Shown piece after piece: positions 27,992 through 36,594 of a DNA stretch of 43,853 nucleotides (the first letter of the stretch is position 1; each line of letters begins with the position of its first letter). Both the position numbers and the translations under genes were made by a program. The notes beneath the pieces are model-generated. The model saw only the letters and a program-made list of their open reading frames with translations, ran no database searches and was not told the origin of the DNA. The stretch comes from JAUUZQ01 sp964538375 (GTDB lineage: Bacteria > Bacteroidota > Bacteroidia > Bacteroidales > GCA-2748055), in NCBI GenBank assembly GCA_964538375.1, contig CAZIFQ010000028.1, forward strand, positions 1 through 43,853. Direction: 5' to 3'.

Positions 27992-29794
27992 CTACAATCT
28001 TTCAAACCGCTCCATTATTGAATCATCGTGGATTTCCTTTGAGAGGGAGGCAATGGTATCAATTGGAACATCGAATATGTCAAGAATTAGCAGGCCGTCG
28101 AGTGCGTTGTTAAATTTTGGATCGAGGTTGAAGCCAATGATCTTGCCATTCAGCTTCAGGTATTTCTTCAAAAGGACTGGCATTTTAAATCCGGATGTCT
28201 CCACATCCCCAATAAATTTATCGAATTTATTCAGGTCTTCTGCATTTTCAAGAATGATGTCTTCATCGATATTGTAACCAGTAATATTATATTTCATCCT
28301 TGGACGAATGTTTCGCGCCATCTCCCTGTTATAATAATGAAGTTGGACATATTTTATGATCATTGATTTTGAAAACTCAGAGAAATGGTTGCTGATGCTC
28401 ACAGGACCGATGAGATAACGATATTCTGAATTCTTAATCAGAAAATAAAGGATGCCTTTCCATAAGAGGAAAAGAGGCAATGGCTTTTTCTGATACTCTT
28501 CAGCAATAAAAGACCTGCCCAGCTCTATGGATTGTTTCAATACTTTCTTGAATCGATGTCTGATTCTGAATAAACTATGAATGTAAAAGCCCCTCACTCC
28601 AAATCGCAACAGGATATCATCACCCAGTCCAACCCTGTAGGCACCCACAATCTTTCCGCCCTCCTTGTCCCAGATAAAGAGCTGATGGTAATAAAGATCA
28701 TATTCATCGAGGTCCATCGATCTGTTGGTCCCCTCTCCCACTGCCCTGAATGTGATCTCCCTGAGGCGACCAATTTCATACATAATGTTTGGGATATCTA
28801 TGCTAGGAGCGCAATAGACCTCAAAATTACTGCTATCGAACAGTTTTAATCCTGTTGCATTTAATTGATCGATCTCAGTAAGCAGACTTCCTCTTTCAAT
28901 TGAATCCGAAATTGCTTCCGGTTTTTTCTTGTGTTGAAACAGGGGATGAAAAAATCGTTTTACTTCCAGTGCTGATCCGAGGGCATAGGTCTTTGCCCGA
29001 AGAAATCTTCCATACCTGGCAATATCAGTGAATTCATTTTGCTCCTTAACACTAATAGGGTGCCCAATACGTATTCTTATTCTCTTATGCTTTTTATTAA
29101 GTATTTCTGAAGGTAATTTCACGGTACGCAATGAAGGATGAATCAATCCCAAAAGATGGAATATCCTTGAATTAGTACCTTCGAAATAGACCGGAACAAC
29201 CGGAACACTTGCATTTCTTATCATTTTCAGCGCGGGGATCTGCCATTCCCTATCAGTAATTCCAAAATTATCCTGGTTATAACTCGACACCTCCCCTGCG
29301 GGGAAAATTCCCAATACATTTCCTTGATGCAGATGCTGAAACGACATCTTAATCCCGGTAATACTTGAAGACTCACTCTTGTGATTCTCAAAAGGATTCA
29401 CCGGAAGGATAAATTGTGAAAATGGCTCAATGCGCTGCAAGAGGAAATTTGCCAGGATCTTAATATCAGGCCTCCTTTCTGCGATTACCTTTACCAGCAA
29501 TAGTCCGTCAATTCCTCCATAAGGATGATTTGATACTGTAATAAATGAACCCTCTTTGGGAATTCTATCAAGCTCTTCCTCTCTTACCTCGTATTCGATT
29601 TCGAGCTTATCAATCAGCTCGTCTATAAACTCAACTCCCTGTTTGTCAGTAAGATTTTCATAAAGTTTATTGATTTTGTTGATTCGCAATAATGCCATTA
29701 ATACCTTTGCGGCACCATATCCACCAAACCTGTCAAGCTTAGCAGCTTTTACCAGTTCATTGGTTTCTATGAGTTTGTTGGCAGGGGGTTTCAT
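27992..29794 (-). CDS. Two-domain acyltransferase, OlsF-like (ornithine/glycine-type aminolipid synthesis)
   Basis: The N-terminal half resembles a lysophospholipid (PlsC-type) acyltransferase, with NHPYGGIDG (H90, D96, a spaced variant of HX4D) and the substrate motif FPAGEVSSY. The C-terminal half resembles the hemolysin/GNAT-type N-acyltransferase family (COG3176), with EIGRLREITFRAVGEGTNR and GAYRVGLGDDIL. This order matches OlsF, a bifunctional enzyme that N-acylates then O-acylates ornithine; the related Bacteroides enzymes make glycine lipids, so the amino acid is uncertain. I choose ATG at 29794 (600 residues, MKPPANKL), because the longer frame from TTG at 29827 starts inside an R2 repeat. 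It is divergent from lnt, 134 bp apart. Confidence 0.85.
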   Translation of the reverse strand: MKPPANKLIETNELVKAAKLDRFGGYGAAKVLMALLRINKINKLYENLTDKQGVEFIDELIDKLEIEYEVREEELDRIPKEGSFITVSNHPYGGIDGLLLVKVIAERRPDIKILANFLLQRIEPFSQFILPVNPFENHKSESSSITGIKMSFQHLHQGNVLGIFPAGEVSSYNQDNFGITDREWQIPALKMIRNASVPVVPVYFEGTNSRIFHLLGLIHPSLRTVKLPSEILNKKHKRIRIRIGHPISVKEQNEFTDIARYGRFLRAKTYALGSALEVKRFFHPLFQHKKKPEAISDSIERGSLLTEIDQLNATGLKLFDSSNFEVYCAPSIDIPNIMYEIGRLREITFRAVGEGTNRSMDLDEYDLYYHQLFIWDKEGGKIVGAYRVGLGDDILLRFGVRGFYIHSLFRIRHRFKKVLKQSIELGRSFIAEEYQKKPLPLFLLWKGILYFLIKNSEYRYLIGPVSISNHFSEFSKSMIIKYVQLHYYNREMARNIRPRMKYNITGYNIDEDIILENAEDLNKFDKFIGDVETSGFKMPVLLKKYLKLNGKIIGFNLDPKFNNALDGLLILDIFDVPIDTIASLSKEIHDDSIMERFERL

Positions 29795-29817
29795 TAGTGT
29801 AAAGATACGGGAAAAAA

Positions 29818-29865
29818 TTACCCCCAACCTAGCCTTCCCCCAAGGGGGAAGGAATTTGCTCCGGA
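29818..29865 (+). repeat. R2 element in the acyltransferase/lnt divergent gap
   Basis: TTACCCCCAACCTAG is followed by hairpin CCTTCCCCC/GGGGGAAGG (29833-29841 with 29844-29852) and the tail GAATTTGCTCCGG. It lies 24 bp upstream of the chosen acyltransferase start and about 40 bp before the lnt -7 box. Confidence 0.85.
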
Positions 29866-29904
29866 ATTGCTACTTAAAAACCGGGACTTTATTCTTTTTA
29901 CTTC

Positions 29905-29912
29905 TATATTTG
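29905..29912 (+). promoter_or_regulatory. -7 box for lnt
   Basis: TATATTTG matches TAnnTTTG, 16 nt before the ATG at 29929, implying a very short leader. Confidence 0.6.
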
Positions 29913-29928
29913 TGCTAGACAAACTACC

Positions 29929-31533
29929 ATGAAGAAAATATATAAAATACTGTTGGCGGTCCTTTCGGGATTGCTGTTAGCACCAGCGTATTTCAAGTGG
30001 GGAACGGGATTCATCATGTTTATTGCATTGGTTCCCTTGCTACTCATTGAACATGATCACTTTTTGAACAAGGATAAAAATAAGACCAAGAACCTCTTCT
30101 GGTACCCGGTAATCACCTTTGCAATATTCAACCTTCTAACCATCTGGTGGGTATGGTACGCCCATGTTTTGGGAGCGATTGTCGGAATTCCGCTGAATAC
30201 CCTGGTGATGACTCTTCCGTTTATGGCTTTCCATTATGCCAAACGGAACCTTGGTCCGCGCCTCGGATATTTCTCCCTTATAGTATTCTGGGTTGCCATC
30301 GAATACCTCTACCTGAATGTGCAGGTTAATTTCCCATGGGTGCTTTTCGGGAATGCATTCTTCAATGATGTTGCATTTATTCAGTGGTACGAAGTAACGG
30401 GTGTCTTTGGAGGCACGGCCTGGATTCTGATACTGAATATTCTCTTTACCAGGTTGTTGATTGGATTAAATACCAGCTTATCGTTCCAGGAAAATAAAGG
30501 AACCATCAGCTGGATACTGGCCTTTCTCATCATCCCTATTGTTATTTCAGTAGTGAGGTTTTATACCTACGAAGAGGAAAAAAATCCATATGAATGCGTG
30601 GTATTACAACCCAATATCGATCCTTACGAAAAATTCGGTGGTATACCTCAATCTGAACAAACAAATTACCTTCTTGAACTGGCCAAAGCTTCGGTAACAG
30701 CTGAAACAGATTATATTATTGCCCCTGAAACATTTATAAATAACAGGACCTGGCATTCCACGCTCGAACACCAGAGTGATGTCATATTACTCAAAAGATT
30801 CCTGAGCGATTTTCCTAATGCGAAATTGGTCATCGGAGCCATGACATACAAGCAATACGGACCAGGAGATACGCTAACCAACACCTGTAAACCATACGGT
30901 AAAGAAGGATACTATTACGATAGTTTCAACACGGCCATTCAGCTCGATAATTCGGACGAAATTCCCATGTATCATAAATCACGATTAGTAACAGGTGCCG
31001 AGTGGATGCCATCATTCAAGAAATTTAAAAAGTTTCAGAAATATGCCATTAAACTGGGTGGCATCATGCGGAGTCATGCTACGCAGGAAAACCGCGAGTC
31101 ATTTGTCTCCCCGCAAGACAGCTGCATGGTTGGTCCGGTTATTTGCTGGGAATCCATTTTTGGAGAATACGTAAGTAAATATGTGAAGGATGCTGATGCC
31201 AATCTCCTTTTTATCATCACCAATGATGGATGGTGGAAAGATACAGCAGGGCACAGACAGCATAACAGTTTTGCACACCTCAGGGCTATTGAAACACGCA
31301 GGAGCATCGCACGATCGGCTAATACCGGTATCAGCTGTTTGATAGACCAACGTGGTGTGGAGATTGACAGGATTGGCTGGTGGGAAAGAGATTACATAAA
31401 GGGAACACTGAATGCAAGTGATCATCTTACATTTTATGTGAAACACGGTGATTATTTGGCTAGGATTGCCGGGTTTTTGGGAGTTATTATGATTCTTTTT
31501 GCATTTGTGAAAAGAAAGAGTTCAAAGGAATAA
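29929..31533 (+). CDS. lnt: Apolipoprotein N-acyltransferase
   Basis: The 534-residue membrane enzyme transfers an acyl chain from phospholipid to the amino group of the lipidated N-terminal Cys of lipoproteins. About six to seven N-terminal spans (residues 5-210) precede a periplasmic nitrilase-fold domain, with catalytic E267 (APETF), K350 (HKSRLVTGAEWMP) and C406 (GPVICWESIFGEY), and a final span at about 508-526 (IAGFLGVIMILFAFV). The family signature NDGWW..T...Q (NDGWWKDTAGHRQH) is clear. It is divergent from the aminolipid acyltransferase and has its own -7 box. Lipoproteins in this window (dipeptidase, GldD) would be among its substrates. Confidence 0.95.
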   Translation: MKKIYKILLAVLSGLLLAPAYFKWGTGFIMFIALVPLLLIEHDHFLNKDKNKTKNLFWYPVITFAIFNLLTIWWVWYAHVLGAIVGIPLNTLVMTLPFMAFHYAKRNLGPRLGYFSLIVFWVAIEYLYLNVQVNFPWVLFGNAFFNDVAFIQWYEVTGVFGGTAWILILNILFTRLLIGLNTSLSFQENKGTISWILAFLIIPIVISVVRFYTYEEEKNPYECVVLQPNIDPYEKFGGIPQSEQTNYLLELAKASVTAETDYIIAPETFINNRTWHSTLEHQSDVILLKRFLSDFPNAKLVIGAMTYKQYGPGDTLTNTCKPYGKEGYYYDSFNTAIQLDNSDEIPMYHKSRLVTGAEWMPSFKKFKKFQKYAIKLGGIMRSHATQENRESFVSPQDSCMVGPVICWESIFGEYVSKYVKDADANLLFIITNDGWWKDTAGHRQHNSFAHLRAIETRRSIARSANTGISCLIDQRGVEIDRIGWWERDYIKGTLNASDHLTFYVKHGDYLARIAGFLGVIMILFAFVKRKSSKE

Positions 31534-31570
31534 GGGAATAATGTGCCCTATTAACCCATTAGCTCATTGG

Positions 31571-31623
31571 CTCATTAACTCATTTTTTAACCTCCGAAGC
31601 TTTAGCGCAGGAGGTAACCCATT
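31571..31623 (-). repeat. 53-bp inverted repeat, right copy
   Basis: Reverse complement of 27912-27964 without mismatch; related words (AATGGG, GGGTTTAA) extend the similarity beyond the core on both sides. It lies between lnt and the flavin reductase gene, ending 24 nt before the next ATG. The pair encloses exactly the acyltransferase and lnt genes. Confidence 0.95.
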
Positions 31624-31647
31624 AAACCCTTAAAAAACAAATCAAAC

Positions 31648-32163
31648 ATGAACACAAAATTTAACTCAATTTCACCCTACGACCTGGAGGACAATATCTT
31701 CAAGTTAATTGATAAAGACTGGATGTTGATAACAGCCGGGACGGAGGATAGTTTTAATACCATGACAGCCAGTTGGGGACACCTGGGTATACTGTGGAAT
31801 ATGCCAATTGCCATTGCCTATATCAGGCCACAGAGGCATACTTATGGTTTTGCCAATGAGAACGATTACTATACCTTGTGTTTCTTTGAAGAGAAATACC
31901 GGAAAGCGTTACAGTTTTGCGGAACAAAATCGGGTCGCGATTATGACAAGGTAAAAGAGACCGGATTAACTCCAATGCTTACTGAACATGGAAATGTTTA
32001 TTTTAAAGAGGCCAGGTTGGTATTGGAATGCGAGAAAGTTTACCAGGATGAATTAAAAAAGGAAAATTTTCTGAAACCTGAGATTGCTTTGAAGAACTAT
32101 CCAAAGGATGATTTTCACCGCTTTTATATGGGGAGGATTGTTAGTGTGCTGCTGAGGGGATAG
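31648..32163 (+). CDS. Flavin reductase family protein
   Basis: This 171-residue protein looks like an FMN-binding split-barrel flavoprotein of the flavin reductase-like family. Conserved features are the early DWMLITAGTEDSFNTMTASWG, the PIAIAYIRPQRHTYGF segment that typically lies along the flavin, YTLCFF, and GTKSGRDYDKVKETGLTP. Partner and substrate cannot be given; family members reduce flavin or act on small aromatic substrates. It stands alone, after the 53-bp repeat, and is convergent with dsbD, whose stop lies 15 bp from its own. Confidence 0.88.
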   Translation: MNTKFNSISPYDLEDNIFKLIDKDWMLITAGTEDSFNTMTASWGHLGILWNMPIAIAYIRPQRHTYGFANENDYYTLCFFEEKYRKALQFCGTKSGRDYDKVKETGLTPMLTEHGNVYFKEARLVLECEKVYQDELKKENFLKPEIALKNYPKDDFHRFYMGRIVSVLLRG

Positions 32164-32178
32164 GGTCCTTCGGCAAGC

Positions 32179-34164
32179 TCATTCAGAAGCCAGGGCCAAT
32201 CCCTCTCTCATCCAGCCAGTATAGCTAGCTACATCGAGGTCGGTTCCTTTGGGTGTAGTGACAACCTTGCCATCGCTGTCCATGATTACATAGAGCGGGA
32301 TGGTGTTGGTTTGGAAGTGTTTGATTTCGTAATCGATATTTTGTTGACCAATTGTTTTCTTCACTTTTCCATCTGTTTGCGAAGTATACCATTCTTCTTC
32401 AGCAAGCTTTGTCCTGTCGTCTGTATAAAGTGCAATGATGATAAATTCATCTCTTAGAAGCGCCTGGACACCAGGATCTGACCAGACAGCTGCTTCCATT
32501 TTTTTGCAATTGGAGCAAAAATGTCCCTTGAAATCAATAAAGACTGGTTTATCCAGCTTCTTAGCACATGCCAGTCCCTCTTCAAGATCGTAATAAGCAG
32601 TTAAACCATAGGGCATATGAAATATATCGGTGTACTTCACAGGGGCACATTCAGAGGTATGATTGTCTGAAATCATAACTCCACGTTGCGCGGTAAGATC
32701 TATCCAATCCTGTGATTTTGGTGGTAACAATGGTGCAACAGTTTTCAGTGGAGCACCAAAGAGACCCATGAATAGGAAAATGGCAAAAACAAATGATGCT
32801 ATTGACAAGAGCAGCCTGGGTACTGTTATATAAGGCAAGTCGCTGTCGTGCGCAAATTTAATTTTCCCCAGGAAGTACATTCCCATAAGGAAGAAAAGAA
32901 TTGTCCATACAGCGAGAACCAGTTCGCGTGATATTATTTTTTGTGTTGGATCCAGCGGTAGCAGGAATTTCATACTGAAAGCCAGTACAACAAATCCTAA
33001 TACTACTTTTATAGAATTCAGCCAGCCACCAGATTTCGGTAATCCCTTTAGCAATGATGGGAAAAGTGCAAAAATGGTAAATGGGATAGCGAATGCCAGG
33101 GCAAAGCCAAACATACCAAGAATCGGTTTCAGTGCCAGTCCCCCGGCGGCCTCAACGAGCAGAGCACCCACGATAGGACCTGTGCATGAAAATGAAACTA
33201 AAACAGTTGTCAGGGCCATGAAAAAAGCTCCGGCAAGACCACCTTTATCAGCTCCAGCATCGGCCTTGTTCACCCACTTAGATGGAAGCACAAGTTCGAA
33301 CATTCCAAAGAATGAAAAAGCAAATGCAACAAATAATATAAAGAAGATCAGGTTAGGAATCCAGTGCGTACTTAGTGCATTTGCAGCATCCGGACCGAGA
33401 TTTGTAAGACTAACGATTACCCCCAGGAAGGTATAAATCGCAACTATTGATATACCAAATACCAATCCGCGGAGGATGGAGCGAGCCCTGTTTTCGCTTC
33501 CTCGCATAAAGAAACTAACTGTCATCGGTATCATTGGAAACACGCATGGTGTCAGCAATGCAAGAAGTCCAGCTCCAAATGCAATCCAGAAAAAACGCCA
33601 AAGAGATTTGTCTTTCTCATTACCTGGAGCTTCCAAAACTGAAGCTTCCACTGTGGTAGTATCACCCTGTTCGAGTGTTACAAGCGGATCATCGCTAGTT
33701 TTTTTTTCCGGGTTTAAGTTGAAAGAAAACGCTGCCGTTGCAGGAGGCAGGCAATTTGCGTCGTCGCATACCTGGTATTCTATTTCACCAGAGATTATCA
33801 CCTCAGCTCCGGCTTCTATCTTCACTCTTTGTCTGAGCTCAGCTTTTCCTTCTATGGTTCCAACATCCATCTGGAAGCCCTCATCAAACTTCACTTTTGG
33901 CCTGGTAACTTCAACGATGCCATCTACAAGTGCATAGCCAACAGTTTCATTGTAATATGCCTTTGTTGCAATGGGACCACCTTTAGGAAGATAGGCAGAA
34001 TAGAGATGCCATGGGTGGTCAATCTCTGCAATAAATACAAGTTCGAATTCATTTTCACCAAGAGCTTCAGAAGAAAACTTCCATGAAACAGGATCTATTA
34101 CTTGTGCAAATATGGAGATTGCAAATATTTGTACGAGTAGGGAAAGAAAAATTTTTTGTCTCAT
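32179..34164 (-). CDS. dsbD: Thiol:disulfide interchange protein DsbD
   Basis: This 661-residue membrane protein carries electrons from cytoplasmic thioredoxin to periplasmic thiol-reducing partners. A signal peptide (KIFLSLLVQIFAISIFAQ) leads the periplasmic DsbD-alpha-like domain (about residues 20-150), with Cys pair region CDDANCLPP. A CcdA/DsbD-type membrane domain with about eight spans follows (about 190-485), with membrane Cys residues in LLTPCVFPMIP and SFSCTGPIVG. The C-terminal thioredoxin-like domain (about 525-661) has CSNC (GHFCSNCKKM). The start is in a 92-bp gap after rng. Many secreted Cys-containing domains, including those of the giant protein, would rely on disulfide handling, but a direct link is not shown. 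Confidence 0.94.
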   Translation of the reverse strand: MRQKIFLSLLVQIFAISIFAQVIDPVSWKFSSEALGENEFELVFIAEIDHPWHLYSAYLPKGGPIATKAYYNETVGYALVDGIVEVTRPKVKFDEGFQMDVGTIEGKAELRQRVKIEAGAEVIISGEIEYQVCDDANCLPPATAAFSFNLNPEKKTSDDPLVTLEQGDTTTVEASVLEAPGNEKDKSLWRFFWIAFGAGLLALLTPCVFPMIPMTVSFFMRGSENRARSILRGLVFGISIVAIYTFLGVIVSLTNLGPDAANALSTHWIPNLIFFILFVAFAFSFFGMFELVLPSKWVNKADAGADKGGLAGAFFMALTTVLVSFSCTGPIVGALLVEAAGGLALKPILGMFGFALAFAIPFTIFALFPSLLKGLPKSGGWLNSIKVVLGFVVLAFSMKFLLPLDPTQKIISRELVLAVWTILFFLMGMYFLGKIKFAHDSDLPYITVPRLLLSIASFVFAIFLFMGLFGAPLKTVAPLLPPKSQDWIDLTAQRGVMISDNHTSECAPVKYTDIFHMPYGLTAYYDLEEGLACAKKLDKPVFIDFKGHFCSNCKKMEAAVWSDPGVQALLRDEFIIIALYTDDRTKLAEEEWYTSQTDGKVKKTIGQQNIDYEIKHFQTNTIPLYVIMDSDGKVVTTPKGTDLDVASYTGWMREGLALASE

Positions 34165-34256
34165 TTTATCTACCTCTAAATAAAAACTACTAATTAAAAA
34201 ATTTATTGAAGTATAACCTTTTAACCGGGTTTTTGTTTACAAGAACGAGTGGCTTT

Positions 34257-35816
34257 CTACTTTGTTTTCCTCAACAATTCAGTCCCCTTCTCGTCTAAGA
34301 CACGAAATTCCAGATATGTACAAGCTGACAAAGCTTCTACCGTAATCTTGCATTTCATTTCTTTTCTCCAGCTTTTAACAATAGATTTGAAACCATTGAT
34401 GAGGTATGCAGCAACAAAGGGATGCAGCTGCAGCGTCAGTTTCTTTAACTTCTGCTGATCGACCAATGCTTCAACTTCTGTCTTCAGGATATCGGGAAAT
34501 AAAATTGCAGATTGTATCTTACCCGTTCCGGCGCATGTAGGACAGCTTTCTGCTGTTTCGATATGCATTTCCGGACGAACACGCTGCCGGGTAATTTGCA
34601 TCAGTCCAAACTTGCTTAGAGGAAGAATGTTATGTTTGGTTCTGTCTTTCGACATTACCTCTTTCATTCTATCATATAGCTTCTGTTTGTTCTCCCCTTT
34701 ATGCATGTCGATAAAATCAACCACAATAATTCCACCCATATCACGAAGTCGCAGCTGGCGTGCAATTTCATCTGCAGCAGCAAGATTAACTTCAGTGGCA
34801 TTCGTCTCCTGGTCGACACCGGATTTCGAGCGATTTCCGCTATTCACGTCGATGACATGCAAAGCTTCGGTATGTTCGATGATCAGGTATGCACCTTGCT
34901 TAAATGAAACGGCAGTACCAAAAGATGTTTTTATCTGGCGGTTGACATCCAGGCGCTCAAAGATGGGTTGTTTCCCATCATAGAGCTTAACAATTTTCTC
35001 CTTTTCAGGAGCTACTTCACCGATATAATGTTTGATTTCCTGGTAGACCTCTTCGCTATCAATGAAGATATTTTCGAAGTCTCCGTTCAGGTGATCCCTG
35101 ATTAAGGACGTTGCCATACTTTGCTCACCAAGCACAAGACTTGGTAAATCTCTTACAGGAAGATTATCGAAGGCCCTCTCAAATTTCTTCACTAAAGAAC
35201 GCAATTCAGAATCCAGTTCAGCTACCTTTTTATTCTCGGCAACGGTTCTCACTATGATCCCATAATTCTTTGGACGAATACTTACCAGCAGGTTTTTCAA
35301 GCGATCGCGCTCTTCCTGTGATGAGATTTTCGAGGATACGGATATCTTATCAGCAAACGGAATCAACACCAGGTTTCTACCTGCTATAGATATTTCCGAG
35401 CTAAGTCTGGGCCCCTTTGTAGAGATTGGTTCTTTTGCTATCTGGACCAGAATTAAGTTTCCTGCAGTAAGTATATCATTGATTTTCCCATGTTTGTTGA
35501 TGTCTTTTTCACGACGAAACTTGGAAACAGTCAAAAGCTTGCTTTTTCTATTGGCAGCCTGTGTAAGATACTTATTCAGTGTGCTATACTGTGGTCCCAG
35601 GTCGAGATAATGCAAAAATGCATCCTTCTCATAACCCACGTTGATAAAAGCAGCATTCAGACTAGGCATAGTCTTTTTTACTCTTGCCAGATATATATCA
35701 CCAACTGAAAATTTCTGTTCCGGTTTGGAATGATTTAATTCGACAAGTCTTTTATCTTCAAGAAGAGCAATAGAAACCTCTTTGTCGGAGGCGTTAATTA
35801 CTAATTCACTGCTCAC
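34257..35816 (-). CDS. rng: Ribonuclease G (RNase E/G family)
   Basis: The 519-residue endoribonuclease acts in rRNA maturation and mRNA decay. An S1 domain is at about residues 37-125 (GDIYLARVKKTMPSLNAAFINVG, quoted in part), followed by the RNase E/G catalytic domain with VIDVNSGNR and IIVVDFIDM, whose Asp residues bind the catalytic metal, and the zinc-link type motif CPTCAGTGKI near residue 428. It lacks the long C-terminal degradosome scaffold of RNase E, fitting RNase G. On the minus strand it follows the HU and mS38-like genes, as commonly seen in Bacteroidota, with a terminator-like hairpin between. Confidence 0.96.
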   Translation of the reverse strand: MSSELVINASDKEVSIALLEDKRLVELNHSKPEQKFSVGDIYLARVKKTMPSLNAAFINVGYEKDAFLHYLDLGPQYSTLNKYLTQAANRKSKLLTVSKFRREKDINKHGKINDILTAGNLILVQIAKEPISTKGPRLSSEISIAGRNLVLIPFADKISVSSKISSQEERDRLKNLLVSIRPKNYGIIVRTVAENKKVAELDSELRSLVKKFERAFDNLPVRDLPSLVLGEQSMATSLIRDHLNGDFENIFIDSEEVYQEIKHYIGEVAPEKEKIVKLYDGKQPIFERLDVNRQIKTSFGTAVSFKQGAYLIIEHTEALHVIDVNSGNRSKSGVDQETNATEVNLAAADEIARQLRLRDMGGIIVVDFIDMHKGENKQKLYDRMKEVMSKDRTKHNILPLSKFGLMQITRQRVRPEMHIETAESCPTCAGTGKIQSAILFPDILKTEVEALVDQQKLKKLTLQLHPFVAAYLINGFKSIVKSWRKEMKCKITVEALSACTYLEFRVLDEKGTELLRKTK

Positions 35817-35849
35817 ATTGCTAATTTTTAAGATGAGTCAGCCTAAAAA

Positions 35850-35891
35850 TAACAGAAATAAACCTAAAGTCCTTAACGCACCTTAGGTTTA
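35850..35891 (-). terminator. Hairpin between the mS38-like gene and rng
   Basis: TAAACCTAA at 35859-35867 pairs with TTAGGTTTA at 35883-35891 (9 bp, 15-nt loop). Read on the minus strand, it is followed by a T-rich stretch (TTTCTGTTATTTTTA). It begins about 33 nt past the stop of the 30-residue gene, so it could terminate or attenuate reading into rng. Confidence 0.6.
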
Positions 35892-35923
35892 TAAAAAGAG
35901 TTCAAAAAAGAAAGAGCAAAATG

Positions 35924-36016
35924 CTATTTCCTCTTTTTGTGCCTGTTCTTCCTTAAACGCTTTTTGCGCTTATGGGTAGACATTTTGTGTCTTTTCCTTT
36001 TCTTTCCGCTAGGCAT
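35924..36016 (-). CDS. 30-residue basic AURKAIP1/COX24 (mS38-like) ribosome-associated protein
   Basis: A very short frame, ATG at 36016 to TAG at 35924, encodes 30 residues, of which about 60% are Lys or Arg; it starts MPSGKKRKRHKMSTHKRKKR and ends RKNRHKKRK. The pattern KKRKRHKM..HKRKKRLRK matches the AURKAIP1/COX24 domain, found in mitochondrial ribosomal protein mS38 and in short actinobacterial bS22. A structural role on the small ribosomal subunit is therefore likely but not shown. It lies between HU and rng on the same strand, which supports it as a real conserved gene despite its size. Confidence 0.88.
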   Translation of the reverse strand: MPSGKKRKRHKMSTHKRKKRLRKNRHKKRK

Positions 36017-36062
36017 AATTTATTATTTTTTTTCGAAACGTGCATAACATTAAAATGTTACG

Positions 36063-36347
36063 CTATTTTACGTTTGTTTTAACTTTGTTCACAAAAGTTT
36101 TAGCAGGTTTGAACGAAGGAATGAAATGTTCAGGAATAATAATGGTTGTATTCTTGGAAATATTCCTCGCGGTTTTCTTAGCTCTTTTCTTCACTATAAA
36201 GCTGCCAAATCCTCTTAGATATACATTTTTATTATCACTCAGGGAATCCTTTATGGTTTCCATAAAAGCCTCAACTGTTTTTTGTACAGTTACTTTTTCA
36301 ATTCCAGTGCTCTTGGAAATCTCGTTTACGATATCTGCTTTCGTCAT
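36063..36347 (-). CDS. HU-family DNA-binding protein
   Basis: This 94-residue protein is a HU/IHF-type nucleoid protein: MTKADIVNEISKSTGIEK is the dimerisation helix pair, LRGFGSFIVKKRAKKTARN the beta-arm start with the family GFGSF motif, and IPEHFIPSFKPAKTF the beta-arm return and C-terminal helix. It would bind and bend DNA non-specifically as a homodimer. It is divergent from mutY. A small hairpin (TAACAT at 36045-36050 with ATGTTA at 36055-36060) lies just after its stop. Confidence 0.95.
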   Translation of the reverse strand: MTKADIVNEISKSTGIEKVTVQKTVEAFMETIKDSLSDNKNVYLRGFGSFIVKKRAKKTARNISKNTTIIIPEHFIPSFKPAKTFVNKVKTNVK

Positions 36348-36400
36348 TTTATAAAACCTTTAATTATCAATGATTTACATTAGTTATTCTAAACAATGTG

Positions 36401-36408
36401 CAAATATA
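36401..36408 (-). promoter_or_regulatory. -7 box for HU
   Basis: On the minus strand the sequence reads TATATTTG, an exact TAnnTTTG match, 54 nt upstream of the HU ATG. The 36409-36594 gap toward mutY is strongly AT-rich, with two ATAATTATTAT words (about 36498-36510 and 36536-36549) and no further clear signal. Confidence 0.65.
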
Positions 36409-36594
36409 AATGTTTTTCGCAATTAATTACTATTGAATTTAATTAATTTTTTTTGATACGGTAAAAAATTGTATCCAAGGTCCGTATGTAGTTCCAATAA
36501 TAATTATTATTTTCATCTTTTTAGAAAGAAAACTAAAAATAATTATTATGTTCGATTGCGCCAGAAAAATTTATTGTTACGGCTTGCGAAGATA

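Noticed and set aside
29795..29827. N-terminal extension of the acyltransferase from TTG 29827
   Set aside because: The extension is translated from the end of an R2 repeat; the ATG at 29794 is a better start.
36469..36594. N-terminal extension of MutY from TTG 36469
   Set aside because: The 42 extra residues (Asn/Tyr-rich) do not resemble MutY, while ATG 36595 gives the normal start and length.
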